Made by a program: the position numbers and the translations under genes. From Pseudomonas sp. Q1-7 (GTDB taxonomy: Bacteria; Pseudomonadota; Gammaproteobacteria; Pseudomonadales; Pseudomonadaceae): a stretch of 64,000 nucleotides of DNA. Where the stretch lies: contig NZ_CP116304.1 in the NCBI RefSeq assembly GCF_028010285.1, positions 3,054,501 through 3,118,500 of the forward strand. Reading direction: 5' to 3'. The notes beneath the pieces are model-generated. The model ran no database searches. It saw nothing but the letters and a program-made list of their open reading frames with translations, and was not told where the DNA came from. Of the stretch, positions 1 through 7,767 are shown one piece after another; the first letter of the stretch is position 1; the number at the start of each line of letters is the position of its first letter.

Positions 1-142
1 CGTAGATCGGCACCTGCCCGCGGGACAGGCGCGCCAGTCGGAATGGATCACGCTCCACGCAACTCACCTGGTTGCCCATCTCGGCGAAACAGGTCGCCGT
101 CACCAACCCCACATAACCCGCACCGATCACGCATAGCCGCAT
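1..142 (-). CDS. UDP-glucose 6-dehydrogenase, N-terminal part (runs off the window)
   Basis: Only the first 47 residues are in the window; the gene continues beyond base 1. The N-terminus starts MRLCVIGAGYVGLVTA, the GxGxxG Rossmann NAD-binding motif of the UDP-glucose/GDP-mannose dehydrogenase family, followed by CFAEMGNQV and the acidic end of beta-2 (VERD). This wording fits UDP-glucose dehydrogenases (UDP-glucose to UDP-glucuronate, for surface polysaccharide or lipid A modification) better than AlgD. The catalytic Cys lies outside the window, so the substrate is inferred from the N-terminus only. Confidence 0.85.
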   Translation of the reverse strand, partial: MRLCVIGAGYVGLVTATCFAEMGNQVSCVERDPFRLARLSRGQVPIY

Positions 143-254
143 GGATAGCACCTCCGCCTGTGATAGGCGGATTCCATCCAAGCCTCGTGGCAAGCCAGTG
201 ACGGCGACGTGACAGTACGGAGAAACAACAACGCCTCGATTGGGGCGGTTGGGC

Positions 255-539
255 TCAGGATTCCTGCGGAAGTTCGTTGAGTTCCATTTCCACCAGGGCT
301 TCGGTGCCCTCGTAGGGGATCGGCATATCGCTGTAGGCCGCCAATGCCTCCCAGTGCTGATCGAGGCCAGCCCCTATCGCCGCCAGATGATCGATCATGC
401 GCCGTCCCGCGCTCTTCACGGCGCTGTCCTCGCTGCGCATCATTTCGAAGGACATTTCGCTCATCGCTGCCGTCAGGTGCGTAAGGCTGCGCGTGGTGAG
501 ACTGAGCAGGCGCACCAGTTGTTGTTCTTTCGATTCCAT
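255..539 (-). CDS. small hypothetical protein (94 aa)
   Basis: I do not recognise the family. The start ATG at 539 is preceded by AGAGGGG at a good distance, which favours it over the in-frame ATG at 566. The protein is acidic, mostly helical by inspection and methionine-rich, with no signal peptide or membrane segment. It begins MESKEQQLVRLLSL and ends in a run rich in E and L. It is transcribed in the same direction as the dehydrogenase gene but upstream of it, and is probably independent. Confidence 0.6.
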   Translation of the reverse strand: MESKEQQLVRLLSLTTRSLTHLTAAMSEMSFEMMRSEDSAVKSAGRRMIDHLAAIGAGLDQHWEALAAYSDMPIPYEGTEALVEMELNELPQES

Positions 540-1096
540 TCGATTCCCCTCTTTCGCCCGATCCATTCAGGCACTCCTGAAGCTGGCCGAATCACGCAAC
601 GGATCGCGCTGCCGTTTCTGCCTTGACCCACATACACGAGAGAAAAGTCCTAGGCATCAATCAGACCAATCCTTCGCCGAACGGCACACGATGACATAGG
701 AATGAAGCCTGCGCACCTGTTGCCGGAAACGAACAGGCCCGCACATGGCGGGCCTGGTGTTCGTAGTAGGTGGCCGGTGCTGGTTTCCGGCTTACGAGGT
801 TTTTCAGGCATCTGACAGAAGCACGTCAACTCTTCTGCTTCACACGGCGTAAGGGCTGGATCTCATCGGGGAGATCTTTCTAACCGTGTACCCTTCGGAA
901 CGCGCCCCACGTTTCCTCGCTATCCGCTTGCGCATCAGTCTGCGTATCCACCTACTGATATTGAGGCTAGCAAAGGCCCCGGTTTTCGGTAGCGCGTTTT
1001 TAGACCGTTTTCTTACAGCCTGGCGACGCGCAGAAACCGAGCGCGCTGGGCTTGTGCCGAAACCACGTGAACAAAAGCGTGCAGGTGATTGATTCG
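540..1096. other. non-coding stretch left of the integrated element
   Basis: No convincing gene was found. There is a strong GC hairpin near 734-756 (CAGGCCCGC / GCGGGCCTG) without a T-tract. The 68-codon plus-strand frame at 886-1092 has no ribosome binding site and an arginine-rich composition typical of chance frames. The stretch ends at the left attachment repeat. Confidence 0.5.
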
Positions 1097-1117
1097 AATG
1101 GTGCCGGAGCGGGACTC
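1097..1117. repeat. attachment-site repeat, left copy
   Basis: AATGGTGCCGGAGCGGGACTC matches 17322-17343 except for one missing C. It is the 3' end of a tRNA-Leu read on the minus strand (GAGTCCCGCTCCGGCACCA). After integration this copy is the displaced original tRNA end, which can drift. Confidence 0.85.
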
Positions 1118-1186
1118 AAATAGCACCAATCAAACGCCCATGAAATATGGATTTAACAGATAACGAAAACCCGCCATATACCAAAG

Positions 1187-1199
1187 CGTATACCTAAAC
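1187..1199 (+). repeat. integrase arm-type site, left end
   Basis: CGTATACCTAAAC recurs exactly at 17190-17202, beside the integrase start and the right attachment site. Identical short sites just inside both ends are what tyrosine integrases or directionality factors bind as arm sites. Function is inferred from position. Confidence 0.55.
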
Positions 1200-1285
1200 C
1201 CCAAGGTACTGATCTATCTCCGCCTTATAGCCCGGGCGATCATCACAGTGGCAGAATGCCTGAACTTTCTGACAAGGAGGTCGCC

Positions 1286-1687
1286 ATGCGCACCATCACC
1301 CTGATCCTCGCCGCTGGCGCACTGGCCGGCTGCACCCTCCCCTTCGACGACCTGCGCAACAACGACTTTGTGCAGGTTCAGCCGCAGCCGGCGCCGAGCG
1401 ATATCGCCGGGGTCTGGACAGGCACTGCAGGCCCTTACCTGATGACCCTGGCCATCAACCCGGATGGCACGGGTTCGCATTGCTACACATGGGGCGAAAG
1501 CAATGTGCTGGAGCGCATCAAATTCGATGGCAAGCAGGTGCGAATCCAGGACGGCAGCAGGCTCAAGGTCTATCGATCTGGCGACCAGTTGGTTGGCCAG
1601 GCGCCGTACACCGGTAGTCAGCCCATCAAGCTCGTGCAGGACAGCAACCTGGCCAACGCCTCTATCTATTGCGCTCAGAATCTATAA
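1286..1687 (+). CDS. small lipoprotein, element cargo (133 aa)
   Basis: ATG at 1286 follows AAGGAGG at the ideal distance. Residues 1-17 form a lipoprotein signal ending LAGC, so the mature protein is lipidated at Cys17. The body reads GVWTGTAGPYLMTLAINPDG and then a repeated beta-strand pattern with GKQVRIQDG and GDQLVGQAPY, suggesting a small beta-barrel or sandwich. Similar lipoproteins of unknown function occur on Pseudomonas and Acinetobacter mobile elements. It is followed 18 bases later by a second lipoprotein gene. A role in superinfection exclusion or envelope change is a guess from context. Confidence 0.75.
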   Translation: MRTITLILAAGALAGCTLPFDDLRNNDFVQVQPQPAPSDIAGVWTGTAGPYLMTLAINPDGTGSHCYTWGESNVLERIKFDGKQVRIQDGSRLKVYRSGDQLVGQAPYTGSQPIKLVQDSNLANASIYCAQNL

Positions 1688-1705
1688 GCCTGAAAGGAGT
1701 CAGTT

Positions 1706-2200
1706 ATGCGTGCCATCCCCCTCGCTCTGCTCGCCCTCGCGACGGTAGTCGCCGTCACTGGCTGCGCCACCAAGAAGGATTTCTATGCCATGGGCGGCAG
1801 CCGCGCCGATGGCACGGTGGACATGGCCTACGACTTCGCCCCATTTGAGCAACCGGTCGTCAACAGGAGCCAGGCCCAGAGCATCGCCAAGTCGAAGTGC
1901 CAGGTCTGGGGCTATCAGGACGCCGAGTCGTTCGGCGGTCAGCAGCAGAACTGTCACCAGTTCAACGGCTATGGCTCCTGTGTCGCCGGCCAGATCGTGA
2001 TCAAGTACCAGTGCATCGGCGACGGCGCTCAAGCGGCCCCCGTTAGCTCATTCGCTCCTGCGGCGGCCTCAGCCGCCACCCCTCCAGGCGCCCTCTCCCG
2101 CGACCAGTGGAAGCAGCAGCAACTCGACCAGCTCAGCCGAGAAACCGGCCTGAGCTACGAGGAGTACCAGCGGCGGTATCAGAAAATAGTGGGTCAATAA
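1706..2200 (+). CDS. YecR-like lipoprotein (164 aa)
   Basis: A Shine-Dalgarno AAAGGAG precedes ATG 1706. The signal ends VTGC at residue 20 (lipobox). The mature part has the pattern I associate with YecR-like lipoproteins: YAMGGSRADGTVDMAYDF, PVV..AQ..A..KC..WGY.DAE.FGG, then C....GYGSC.....KYQC. Four or more conserved Cys suggest disulfides in the periplasm. A low-complexity Ala/Pro linker (about 112-130) leads to a charged helical tail. It probably forms an operon with the preceding lipoprotein gene. YecR itself is a flagellum-linked protein of unknown function in enterobacteria. Confidence 0.7.
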   Translation: MRAIPLALLALATVVAVTGCATKKDFYAMGGSRADGTVDMAYDFAPFEQPVVNRSQAQSIAKSKCQVWGYQDAESFGGQQQNCHQFNGYGSCVAGQIVIKYQCIGDGAQAAPVSSFAPAAASAATPPGALSRDQWKQQQLDQLSRETGLSYEEYQRRYQKIVGQ

Positions 2201-2231
2201 TATTTAGGGCCAATAAAGGCGCAGCCGGATT

Positions 2232-2690
2232 ATGATTACCATTGGAATCAGGGCAGAGCCCAAAAAGGTAACATTCGCAATCTTTGACAGCGAAAAGAAC
2301 AAAATCAAGAACCTTGAAGAGATTGTAATACCAACAACCTTCAGCCTTCCGGAACAGCTTAAGTTTCTCAGAAATACCCTTCTAGATATCGCCCGAGAAT
2401 ATGGCGTCGAGGCGGCGGGAGTACGAATCGCCGAATCATCCTCGCAAAATCAGAGCAATGAGCGACTTTACCTTGAAGCGGTAGCCATGGAGTCGTTTGC
2501 CAGTAGCACCATCAAAAGCTACTACGCCGGTAGAAAGACAGGAATTTGCTCAAGACTAGAAATCACAACCAAGCTCTTTGATGAAATTGTTGGAGGCCGA
2601 GACCCCTTTGCTGACGTCAAAGGATGGCCATCCAATAAATCAGTTGTTTCTAGGGAAGCGATTTTGATAGCCATGGCGGCCTGCGCATGA
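2232..2690 (+). CDS. unknown alpha/beta protein, first gene of the kinase cassette (152 aa)
   Basis: I do not recognise a named family. The order is three predicted strands (MITIGIRAEPKKVTFAIFD and then EEIVIP), a helix (EQLKFLRNTLLDIAREY), a strand (AAGVRIAE) and a helix (LYLEAVAMESFA). This resembles the RNase H/RuvC fold, with E in RIAE at a possible metal-ligand position, but the usual first-strand Asp is absent. The call is tentative and any nuclease activity uncertain. The stop overlaps the kinase start (ATGA), which implies translational coupling. Base composition is clearly lower in GC than the rest of the window. The ribosome binding site is weak. Confidence 0.7.
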   Translation: MITIGIRAEPKKVTFAIFDSEKNKIKNLEEIVIPTTFSLPEQLKFLRNTLLDIAREYGVEAAGVRIAESSSQNQSNERLYLEAVAMESFASSTIKSYYAGRKTGICSRLEITTKLFDEIVGGRDPFADVKGWPSNKSVVSREAILIAMAACA

Positions 2691-3718
2691 AACTTTCATA
2701 CCAAACAGCAAATGTAACATTTAAGAAGATCAAGGATATCGGCCAAAACGGACGGAACTCCAATGTCTTTTTAGTGCACGACAAGCACCTAAATTCCCAC
2801 CTAGCCATCAAGGAAATAAAGACAGACGGCTTCAACGAAGAGGCGTTCCTAGAAGAAGCCCAGATGCTTTACTCAAGCAGTCACCCGAATGTCGTGCAAG
2901 TCCAGTACGCATGCAATGATGGCGAAAACATATATATTGCAATGCCGTACTATGCAAACGGCTCCCTAAAAGATCTAGCGGAGAAAGGCAACCTCACTGC
3001 GCGAGAAATAATACGCTATGCAATTCAGTTTCTATCCGGACTAAACAATGTCCACTCAAAGGGGCTTTTGCACTTTGATATTAAGCCTGACAACATACTT
3101 ATCTCGGACCGAAACGAAGCCCTGATTTCGGATTTCGGTCTATCAAAGAACATGGACGAATATGGCTTTGCTACTCCAGACGGCAGCTATGCAGACCATG
3201 CACCCCCAGAATCCGTCAGCACTTCCGACCTTGATGTCCGCTCCGACATCTATCAGGTAGGCCTAACCTTATACAGACTATGCGTCGGAATGGACTCTCT
3301 TTCTGAGCAGAAGGATGGATTCGAAAACGGAGCAGCATTTGCAGCAGCAATGCGGAAGGAAACCTACCCGGACCGAAGCATCTATCCACCCCATATCCCC
3401 ATGGGGCTACGAAAGATAGTAAATAAGTGCATCAAGAAAGATCCTGATGACCGGTATGACTCAGTAATAGATCTGCTAAACGCCCTTTGCTCTGTGGAGG
3501 CAACAGGACTCGACTGGGTCTATTCGGAAACCGCTGATCGGCAGGAGTGGACGGACACCTCTTGCGACGGGTACAAATATCAGTTCTTCGTCTACGCTGA
3601 CGGAAAGTACGAAGGACTCAAAACTAAAGGAGCCGGCGCCCCACGGCGGGTCGGGGACTTCTGCGGCAAAGGAATCGACGCAAAACAGATCTCTCAAATC
3701 CTTTCATCTGAATGGTAA
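2687..3718 (+). CDS. eukaryotic-like Ser/Thr protein kinase (343 aa)
   Basis: A complete kinase domain spans about residues 12-265. The Gly-rich loop is IGQNGRNS, the ATP-binding Lys is K42 in LAIKEI, the catalytic loop HFDIKPDN is at 129-136 (catalytic D131, K133, N136), the metal-binding DFG is at 149-151, and HAPPES sits at the APE position, with D187 in RSDIYQ. The HRD Arg is replaced by Phe, so this is a non-RD kinase. There is no membrane segment or PASTA/sensor domain. The C-terminal 75 residues form a small Trp/Tyr-rich domain (TSCDGYKYQFFVYADGKYEG) of unknown family. Soluble kinases on phage-related elements, such as Stk2 and PD-T4-6, act as abortive-infection effectors, and that role is proposed here from context. 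GC is low: two 60-base stretches I counted gave 42% and 50%. Confidence 0.9.
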   Translation: MKLSYQTANVTFKKIKDIGQNGRNSNVFLVHDKHLNSHLAIKEIKTDGFNEEAFLEEAQMLYSSSHPNVVQVQYACNDGENIYIAMPYYANGSLKDLAEKGNLTAREIIRYAIQFLSGLNNVHSKGLLHFDIKPDNILISDRNEALISDFGLSKNMDEYGFATPDGSYADHAPPESVSTSDLDVRSDIYQVGLTLYRLCVGMDSLSEQKDGFENGAAFAAAMRKETYPDRSIYPPHIPMGLRKIVNKCIKKDPDDRYDSVIDLLNALCSVEATGLDWVYSETADRQEWTDTSCDGYKYQFFVYADGKYEGLKTKGAGAPRRVGDFCGKGIDAKQISQILSSEW

Positions 3719-3722
3719 CCCT

Positions 3723-3857
3723 ATGAGCGAAAAGGATTATTTGAAGAGAAGTGATCTCTCGAAGGGGCAGAAACGTCCTCCGCGAGAACGGTCAAAAAAG
3801 CCGCTGGCCACCTATGACCAGTTGCTAGAAACCAAGAAATACATCTCCTTCAAGTGA
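3723..3857 (+). CDS. small basic protein, third gene of the kinase cassette (44 aa)
   Basis: It starts four bases after the kinase stop and ends just before a strong terminator. The protein is MSEKDYLKRSDLSKGQ... with many Lys/Arg (QKRPPRERSKK) and an aromatic tail (YISFK). It has no recognised domain. Its size, charge and position suggest a kinase substrate, adaptor or antitoxin-like partner; none of this can be shown from sequence. Confidence 0.65.
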   Translation: MSEKDYLKRSDLSKGQKRPPRERSKKPLATYDQLLETKKYISFK

Positions 3858-3859
3858 GA

Positions 3860-3890
3860 AAGCCCCGCCACCGAGCGGGGCTTTTTGTTT
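3860..3890 (+). terminator. Rho-independent terminator after the kinase cassette
   Basis: The stem AAGCCCCGC / GCGGGGCTT with loop CACCGA is followed by TTTTGTTT. It closes the 2232-3857 transcript. Confidence 0.9.
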
Positions 3891-3925
3891 CTGGCCTATC
3901 CTCCAACCACTGCCCGGAGGTTGCC

Positions 3926-4249
3926 ATGACCGATCCCGATCTGCTCACTGCTGTGATCAATCGCCTGAGTGCGGCCGTTGAAGGGCTCACAACTCAGATC
4001 CAGCTCACCGACGTGAGCACCTACATGGAGTTTCTGTCGGAGGAGGAGCTGGCGGCCATGATCGGTGCCAAACGTGCCAGCAAGCAGATCGAGTGGCTGA
4101 GAAGTCGCCGCTGGAAATACGAACTGAACGCGGCCGGGAAGCCGGTCGTGGGGCGCATCTATGCTCGCGAGAAACTTGGCGGCAGAGAACCAAAAGCCGC
4201 ACTGCCAGCGTCAGAGCCCTGGGTACTTGATCTCTCGAATGTGGGATGA
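3926..4249 (+). CDS. DUF4224-like DNA-binding/excisionase-type protein (107 aa)
   Basis: ATG 3926 follows CGGAGG at seven bases and is preferred over an upstream in-frame start. Residues 35-85 carry the pattern FLSEEELAAMIGAKRASKQ, IEWLRSRRW and NAAGKPVVGRIYAREKL seen in DUF4224 proteins, small phage-element proteins resembling excisionase/winged-helix binders. The N-terminal part is helical. It is the last plus-strand gene before the non-coding region at 4250-4716. It could be the excisionase or a regulator of the divergent arm. Confidence 0.75.
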   Translation: MTDPDLLTAVINRLSAAVEGLTTQIQLTDVSTYMEFLSEEELAAMIGAKRASKQIEWLRSRRWKYELNAAGKPVVGRIYAREKLGGREPKAALPASEPWVLDLSNVG

Positions 4250-4716
4250 CTTTCTCGGCGAGACCTCGCAACCGCCTAGGCGATGTCCAACACCGGGCCG
4301 AAGCGCTTTCCACCATGGTGAGCAACGCCTGTAACGTTGCCGCGCCGTTACTCCACCGTTAGCGCCGGCTGGTAAACTTTACCGGTACAGCTCCGATCTA
4401 GGTCCAGGGGTTAACTGTTAACTCGTTTTCAGCAAATCAAATGGTGTTAACAAATGAACGAAACCCTAGAGCCGCAAGGGTTCCAGGGCGTTTGCTGATT
4501 TGATTTGCTGATTAACAGGGGTGTTAACCGGAGGCTGTAGGGGGGATTTTTTCTGTGCGTGGGGTGGCGGGCGGTTTCCCAAGGGAAGGGGATGAAGTAT
4601 CCAACCGCCCCCCCCTGGCCCGGGCTGAGTTTTCAGGAAAATTCTTCCGATTAATGATCGAAGAAGGATGGGCACGGTTTCCCCGGAGACGGTCTGGAGA
4701 AATTGGCAGTCCCCCC
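4250..4716. other. non-coding region between the two arms; candidate origin and/or packaging site
   Basis: No gene is convincing here. The first half holds a cluster of GTTAAC hexamers and nested inverted repeats (listed separately). The second half has G/C homopolymer runs (GGGGGG near 4540, CCCCCCCC near 4608) next to the 3' end of the HNH endonuclease gene. The plus-strand arm points toward it and the minus-strand operon ends in it, so it is where transcription converges. Confidence 0.5.
4410..4528. repeat. GTTAAC cluster with 13-bp inverted repeat
   Basis: GTTAAC occurs at 4410, 4417, 4446 and 4523, with ATTAAC at 4511. The 13-base arms CAGCAAATCAAAT (4430-4442) and ATTTGATTTGCTG (4498-4510) are perfectly complementary. 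Between them lies a smaller hairpin (AACCCT / AGGGTT). Such clustering in a GC-rich element resembles an origin or operator array; this is inference. Confidence 0.6.
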
Positions 4717-5067
4717 TCACTCGGTCGGCCAGCCATCTACTCCGATCCTTCGCTTCTGGGTGTATCCGAGGTCAATGCTGGTCTTCTTGGCGTGGCAGCC
4801 GTCAGTACCGGAACACAACACCTGGCAGTTGTCTTCGGTGTCGCTGCCGCCTTGGTACAGGGGCACCTTGTGATCCAGCTCAAACCCACCAGGGAAGTCG
4901 CACAGGCGACCGCAATGGGCACAACATGGATTGCGGGACCAGACCTTCAGGCGTCGATCCTGGAGCTTCCGGCCCGTCAGCCTGCGCTCCTTGGTGGTGG
5001 GAAGTGATTGAACGGGCCTGCCCTTGACCTCCTGCAGACGGGGCTTGAGCGTTCTAAGCCGCGCCAT
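4717..5067 (-). CDS. HNH endonuclease (116 aa)
   Basis: The beta-beta-alpha-metal HNH motif is clear: CAHCG (zinc knuckle), LDHKVPLYQGG, DNCQVLC and CHAKKT. Phage HNH proteins of this size usually sit next to terminase genes and assist cos cleavage or packaging. Here it is the last gene of the operon and no terminase follows. Its start overlaps the preceding gene by 14 bases, so it is translationally coupled. A basic N-terminus (ARLRTLKPRL) fits DNA binding. Confidence 0.9.
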   Translation of the reverse strand: MARLRTLKPRLQEVKGRPVQSLPTTKERRLTGRKLQDRRLKVWSRNPCCAHCGRLCDFPGGFELDHKVPLYQGGSDTEDNCQVLCSGTDGCHAKKTSIDLGYTQKRRIGVDGWPTE

Positions 5068-5404
5068 AGTCGTCGCCCTCGGAATACTTCTCGGACACGA
5101 GACGAAGGATGATATCTAGCGCGCGCTGATGTCTTTGAAGTGAAATGGCGTTGTGCCGTTCAAACGCCTCCGTCACCGCTTCATCGATCAGGCGCATGTC
5201 CTCCTGACTGACATTGATATCTGGCAGAGAGAACGTGGTGCCCTCTTGGCTATCACAAGCGAGGAAGTATCTCCGCATTTCCCCCAAAGCCACATCGACA
5301 TGCTCAGGCGCTACACCATCCTCTAGCATCAGCTCCCTGAAGCTGGGCTCCGCAATCCTCCAGCGTCGTGTTGAGGGTTCCGGCATCTTGATTAGATTAC
5401 CCAT
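5054..5404 (-). CDS. hypothetical protein downstream of the tape measure (116 aa)
   Basis: No family is recognised. The start codon overlaps the tape-measure stop by one base (TGATG). The protein is acidic in the middle (EDGVAPEHVDVALGEM) and ends in a helix-rich basic/acidic tail (LQRHQRALDIILRLV). It has no signal or membrane segment. From position it may be a tail assembly accessory or packaging-related protein. Confidence 0.7.
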   Translation of the reverse strand: MGNLIKMPEPSTRRWRIAEPSFRELMLEDGVAPEHVDVALGEMRRYFLACDSQEGTTFSLPDINVSQEDMRLIDEAVTEAFERHNAISLQRHQRALDIILRLVSEKYSEGDDYGAA

Positions 5405-7758
5405 CAGTCGTACCTCGTTGAGCCGCGCACACCACGAGCCACTGCGCGCTGAATGGAAGCGCTGGCTTCGCGTGCCTCGCGAGCGTTGGTCATGCTTGGG
5501 AAGTTGTTCGTGATCTGGATTGGCCGCTCGGTTTTGCCGCTTCTTCCGGACATGCCAGCCTGAACTTCGGCCAAGGTCCTATCGAGCTTGGCGCTGGTCT
5601 CCGCGGTGGTAACCCGCTCCCCTTTCTCCAGCAACCAGGTTCCGGTTGCAGGAACCGAGTCGATACCGTCGTGCGCCATGCCGGCGATGGTCTGGGCGCC
5701 GATAATGCCCGCCGAGGCGTAACCCATGCCCCTGATGAATTGGGCGTAGACCGCACCTTCCTTCGGCCCCAGGCCAATCGGTGGAGGCGCCATGGCTGCG
5801 GCGGCCGCCGCTTCGGTGTTCATGATGGTTTGAGCGATGGCCAGGGCCTGCTGTGCGGCGAAGGTGGCCTGATAAAGTCCTGACTGTTCGCCGTAGAAGG
5901 TCTTCGCCAGGTTGGAGAGGTTGCCGAAGAAGCTGGAGGTGCCGGCCAGCGTGGCGATCTGCCGGGCGGATTCCAGGTCCGCCAGGGCCTGCTCATGCTG
6001 CGCCTTGAGCTCCAACTCCTTGGCGTCCCATTCCTCGTTGAGTTCAGCCTTGTCCTTGCGGCTCTGCTCCAGGATTTCCAACTGCTTGGAGTACCAGGTT
6101 TCAAGCTCTGCCGTGGCTGTGTCGACCTTCATGATCTCGCCGATGGGACCGCCTACGGATGGGTCCAGGCCGGCGAACTGGGGCGCCGGGGCAAACGCTG
6201 CGTCGATTGCGCGATCAGTCTGTTTGCGGCGCTCACCCTCGGGCAAGTCGGGCATGGCCTCGATCAGGCGCAGGCGTTCCTTCAACTGGTCGGTTAGCTG
6301 TTCCTCTTCGGTGCGCAGGTCGCTGACGACGGCCTTGTAGTCTTCCTGCTGCTTCTTGGCCTTCTCGAAAGCGTCCACCGCATCCAGCGCGGCGGCTGCT
6401 TGGTCAAGCTGCGATTGGGTGGCGCCGTCCAGCGCCAGCTTGAACAGGGTTTCTTCCTTGGTGGTCATGCCCAGGGTGGCGGCCTGAAGCTCCAACGCCT
6501 TGATTTGCGAGGCGATTGCGGCGGCGGTCTGCTTGGCGGCCTTGGTCTTCTTATCTTCGCTCGCGACGAAGGCCAGCCCGGTAGCAGCGGCAGCTTCCCG
6601 GCCGGCGACGGTTGCGCTTGCAGCGGCTTCTGCGGCCGCCTGGGCGTCGGCATAGAACTGCTTGAACGCCTGGCCCGCCAACGGCCGGTTGAGGGTTTCC
6701 TCGATGTTGTTCACCGCCTCGCGGGCGATGCCGTTGGACTCGGTAGCGAACTGGCGCAGGCTGGCCACGGTGTCCGAGTAATCCACGCCCGGCAGGTAGC
6801 TGATGGTGTCGAGAATGCCGGCGGCGTTGTTGGCAACGAACGATGAGGCTTCGGAAAAGCCGGCGATGATGCCGTCTGCGACGACCTCAAAGACCCGTTT
6901 CACACCATCGGCGGCATCCACGACAAAAGACAGCGCCTCGACGATGTCGCCGGTCGTGTCCTGGACTACAGTGCCCAGGCCGCCCGCCTCTTCGGCGGCC
7001 TTCAGGAACTCGTCGCCTACGGCTTTCAGGATCGGCGCCAGCTCAACCGTCAGTTGCTTGGCGATGCCGTCACCGAGCAGGCCGAAAGTCGACAAGGCGT
7101 CGTTGGCCATCTCGACTTTCGCAGCATCTACGTCCGACAGGTTAAGGCCGAAGATCTCGACCTGTCGGGCCGCTTCAGCAATGGTTCCGGGGTCAAGTGC
7201 CTGGATGGCAGTCGCACCCTCTTCACCAAACAGTTTGCCGGCGACAGCGGCGCGCTCGGAGGCCTGGACGTTATCCCGAAGCGCTTGGTTGATCTGCGAG
7301 ATTCGCTTGTCGAGTGGCAGCTTGGCGATATCTTCGGCGCTCAGCCCGAGTCGCTCAAAGGCCGCTGCCTGCTCCTTGGAGCCTTGAATCGCCAGGCCCA
7401 AGCGCTGCTCCAGGGCGCGGCTGGCGCCCTCGATCTTATCCATGCCCACGCCAGCCAATTCGCCGGCCCGTCCCAAGGTTTCCAGGCTTTCGTAGCTGGT
7501 GCGCAGGCGTTGGGCCATCTTGGCTTGCGAATCAATGACCTCGCGTTGCTTCTCCACCATGAACACCAGGGCCGCAGCCGCCGAGGCAGCACCGACTCCT
7601 ATCGTCGCGCCAATGGCCTTGCCGGCGTCGGTCGCGGCTTTTTTGATATCAGTCATCCGCTTCTGAGAGTCGCGGGCGGCCTTGTCCAGGGGGCCGGTGA
7701 AGCCCCCGGTCTTGGCGATCAGGTCGAGCGTGAGTTGTCCAAGTGAACGACTGGCCAT
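5404..7758 (-). CDS. phage tail tape measure protein (784 aa)
   Basis: This is a long Ala-rich helical protein beginning MASRSLGQLTLDLIAKTGGF, the usual N-terminus of siphovirus tape measures, followed by coiled-coil stretches (about 35-170 and 370-640). The segment around 150-200 (QASERAAVAGKLFGEEGA, LDPGTIAEAA) is typical of the family. The C-terminal part has a Gly/Ala-rich hydrophobic region (IGLGPKEGAVYAQFIRGMGY) and the tail TNARE..ASASIQRAVARG. At about 1.5 A per residue it would set a tail near 115 nm. No tail-tube or assembly-chaperone genes lie beside it, which is unusual. Confidence 0.9.
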   Translation of the reverse strand: MASRSLGQLTLDLIAKTGGFTGPLDKAARDSQKRMTDIKKAATDAGKAIGATIGVGAASAAAALVFMVEKQREVIDSQAKMAQRLRTSYESLETLGRAGELAGVGMDKIEGASRALEQRLGLAIQGSKEQAAAFERLGLSAEDIAKLPLDKRISQINQALRDNVQASERAAVAGKLFGEEGATAIQALDPGTIAEAARQVEIFGLNLSDVDAAKVEMANDALSTFGLLGDGIAKQLTVELAPILKAVGDEFLKAAEEAGGLGTVVQDTTGDIVEALSFVVDAADGVKRVFEVVADGIIAGFSEASSFVANNAAGILDTISYLPGVDYSDTVASLRQFATESNGIAREAVNNIEETLNRPLAGQAFKQFYADAQAAAEAAASATVAGREAAAATGLAFVASEDKKTKAAKQTAAAIASQIKALELQAATLGMTTKEETLFKLALDGATQSQLDQAAAALDAVDAFEKAKKQQEDYKAVVSDLRTEEEQLTDQLKERLRLIEAMPDLPEGERRKQTDRAIDAAFAPAPQFAGLDPSVGGPIGEIMKVDTATAELETWYSKQLEILEQSRKDKAELNEEWDAKELELKAQHEQALADLESARQIATLAGTSSFFGNLSNLAKTFYGEQSGLYQATFAAQQALAIAQTIMNTEAAAAAAMAPPPIGLGPKEGAVYAQFIRGMGYASAGIIGAQTIAGMAHDGIDSVPATGTWLLEKGERVTTAETSAKLDRTLAEVQAGMSGRSGKTERPIQITNNFPSMTNAREAREASASIQRAVARGVRGSTRYD

Positions 7759-7767
7759 TCGGGTCTC

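Noticed and set aside
886-1092. 68-codon frame left of the attachment site
   Set aside because: No ribosome binding site and arginine-rich chance composition.
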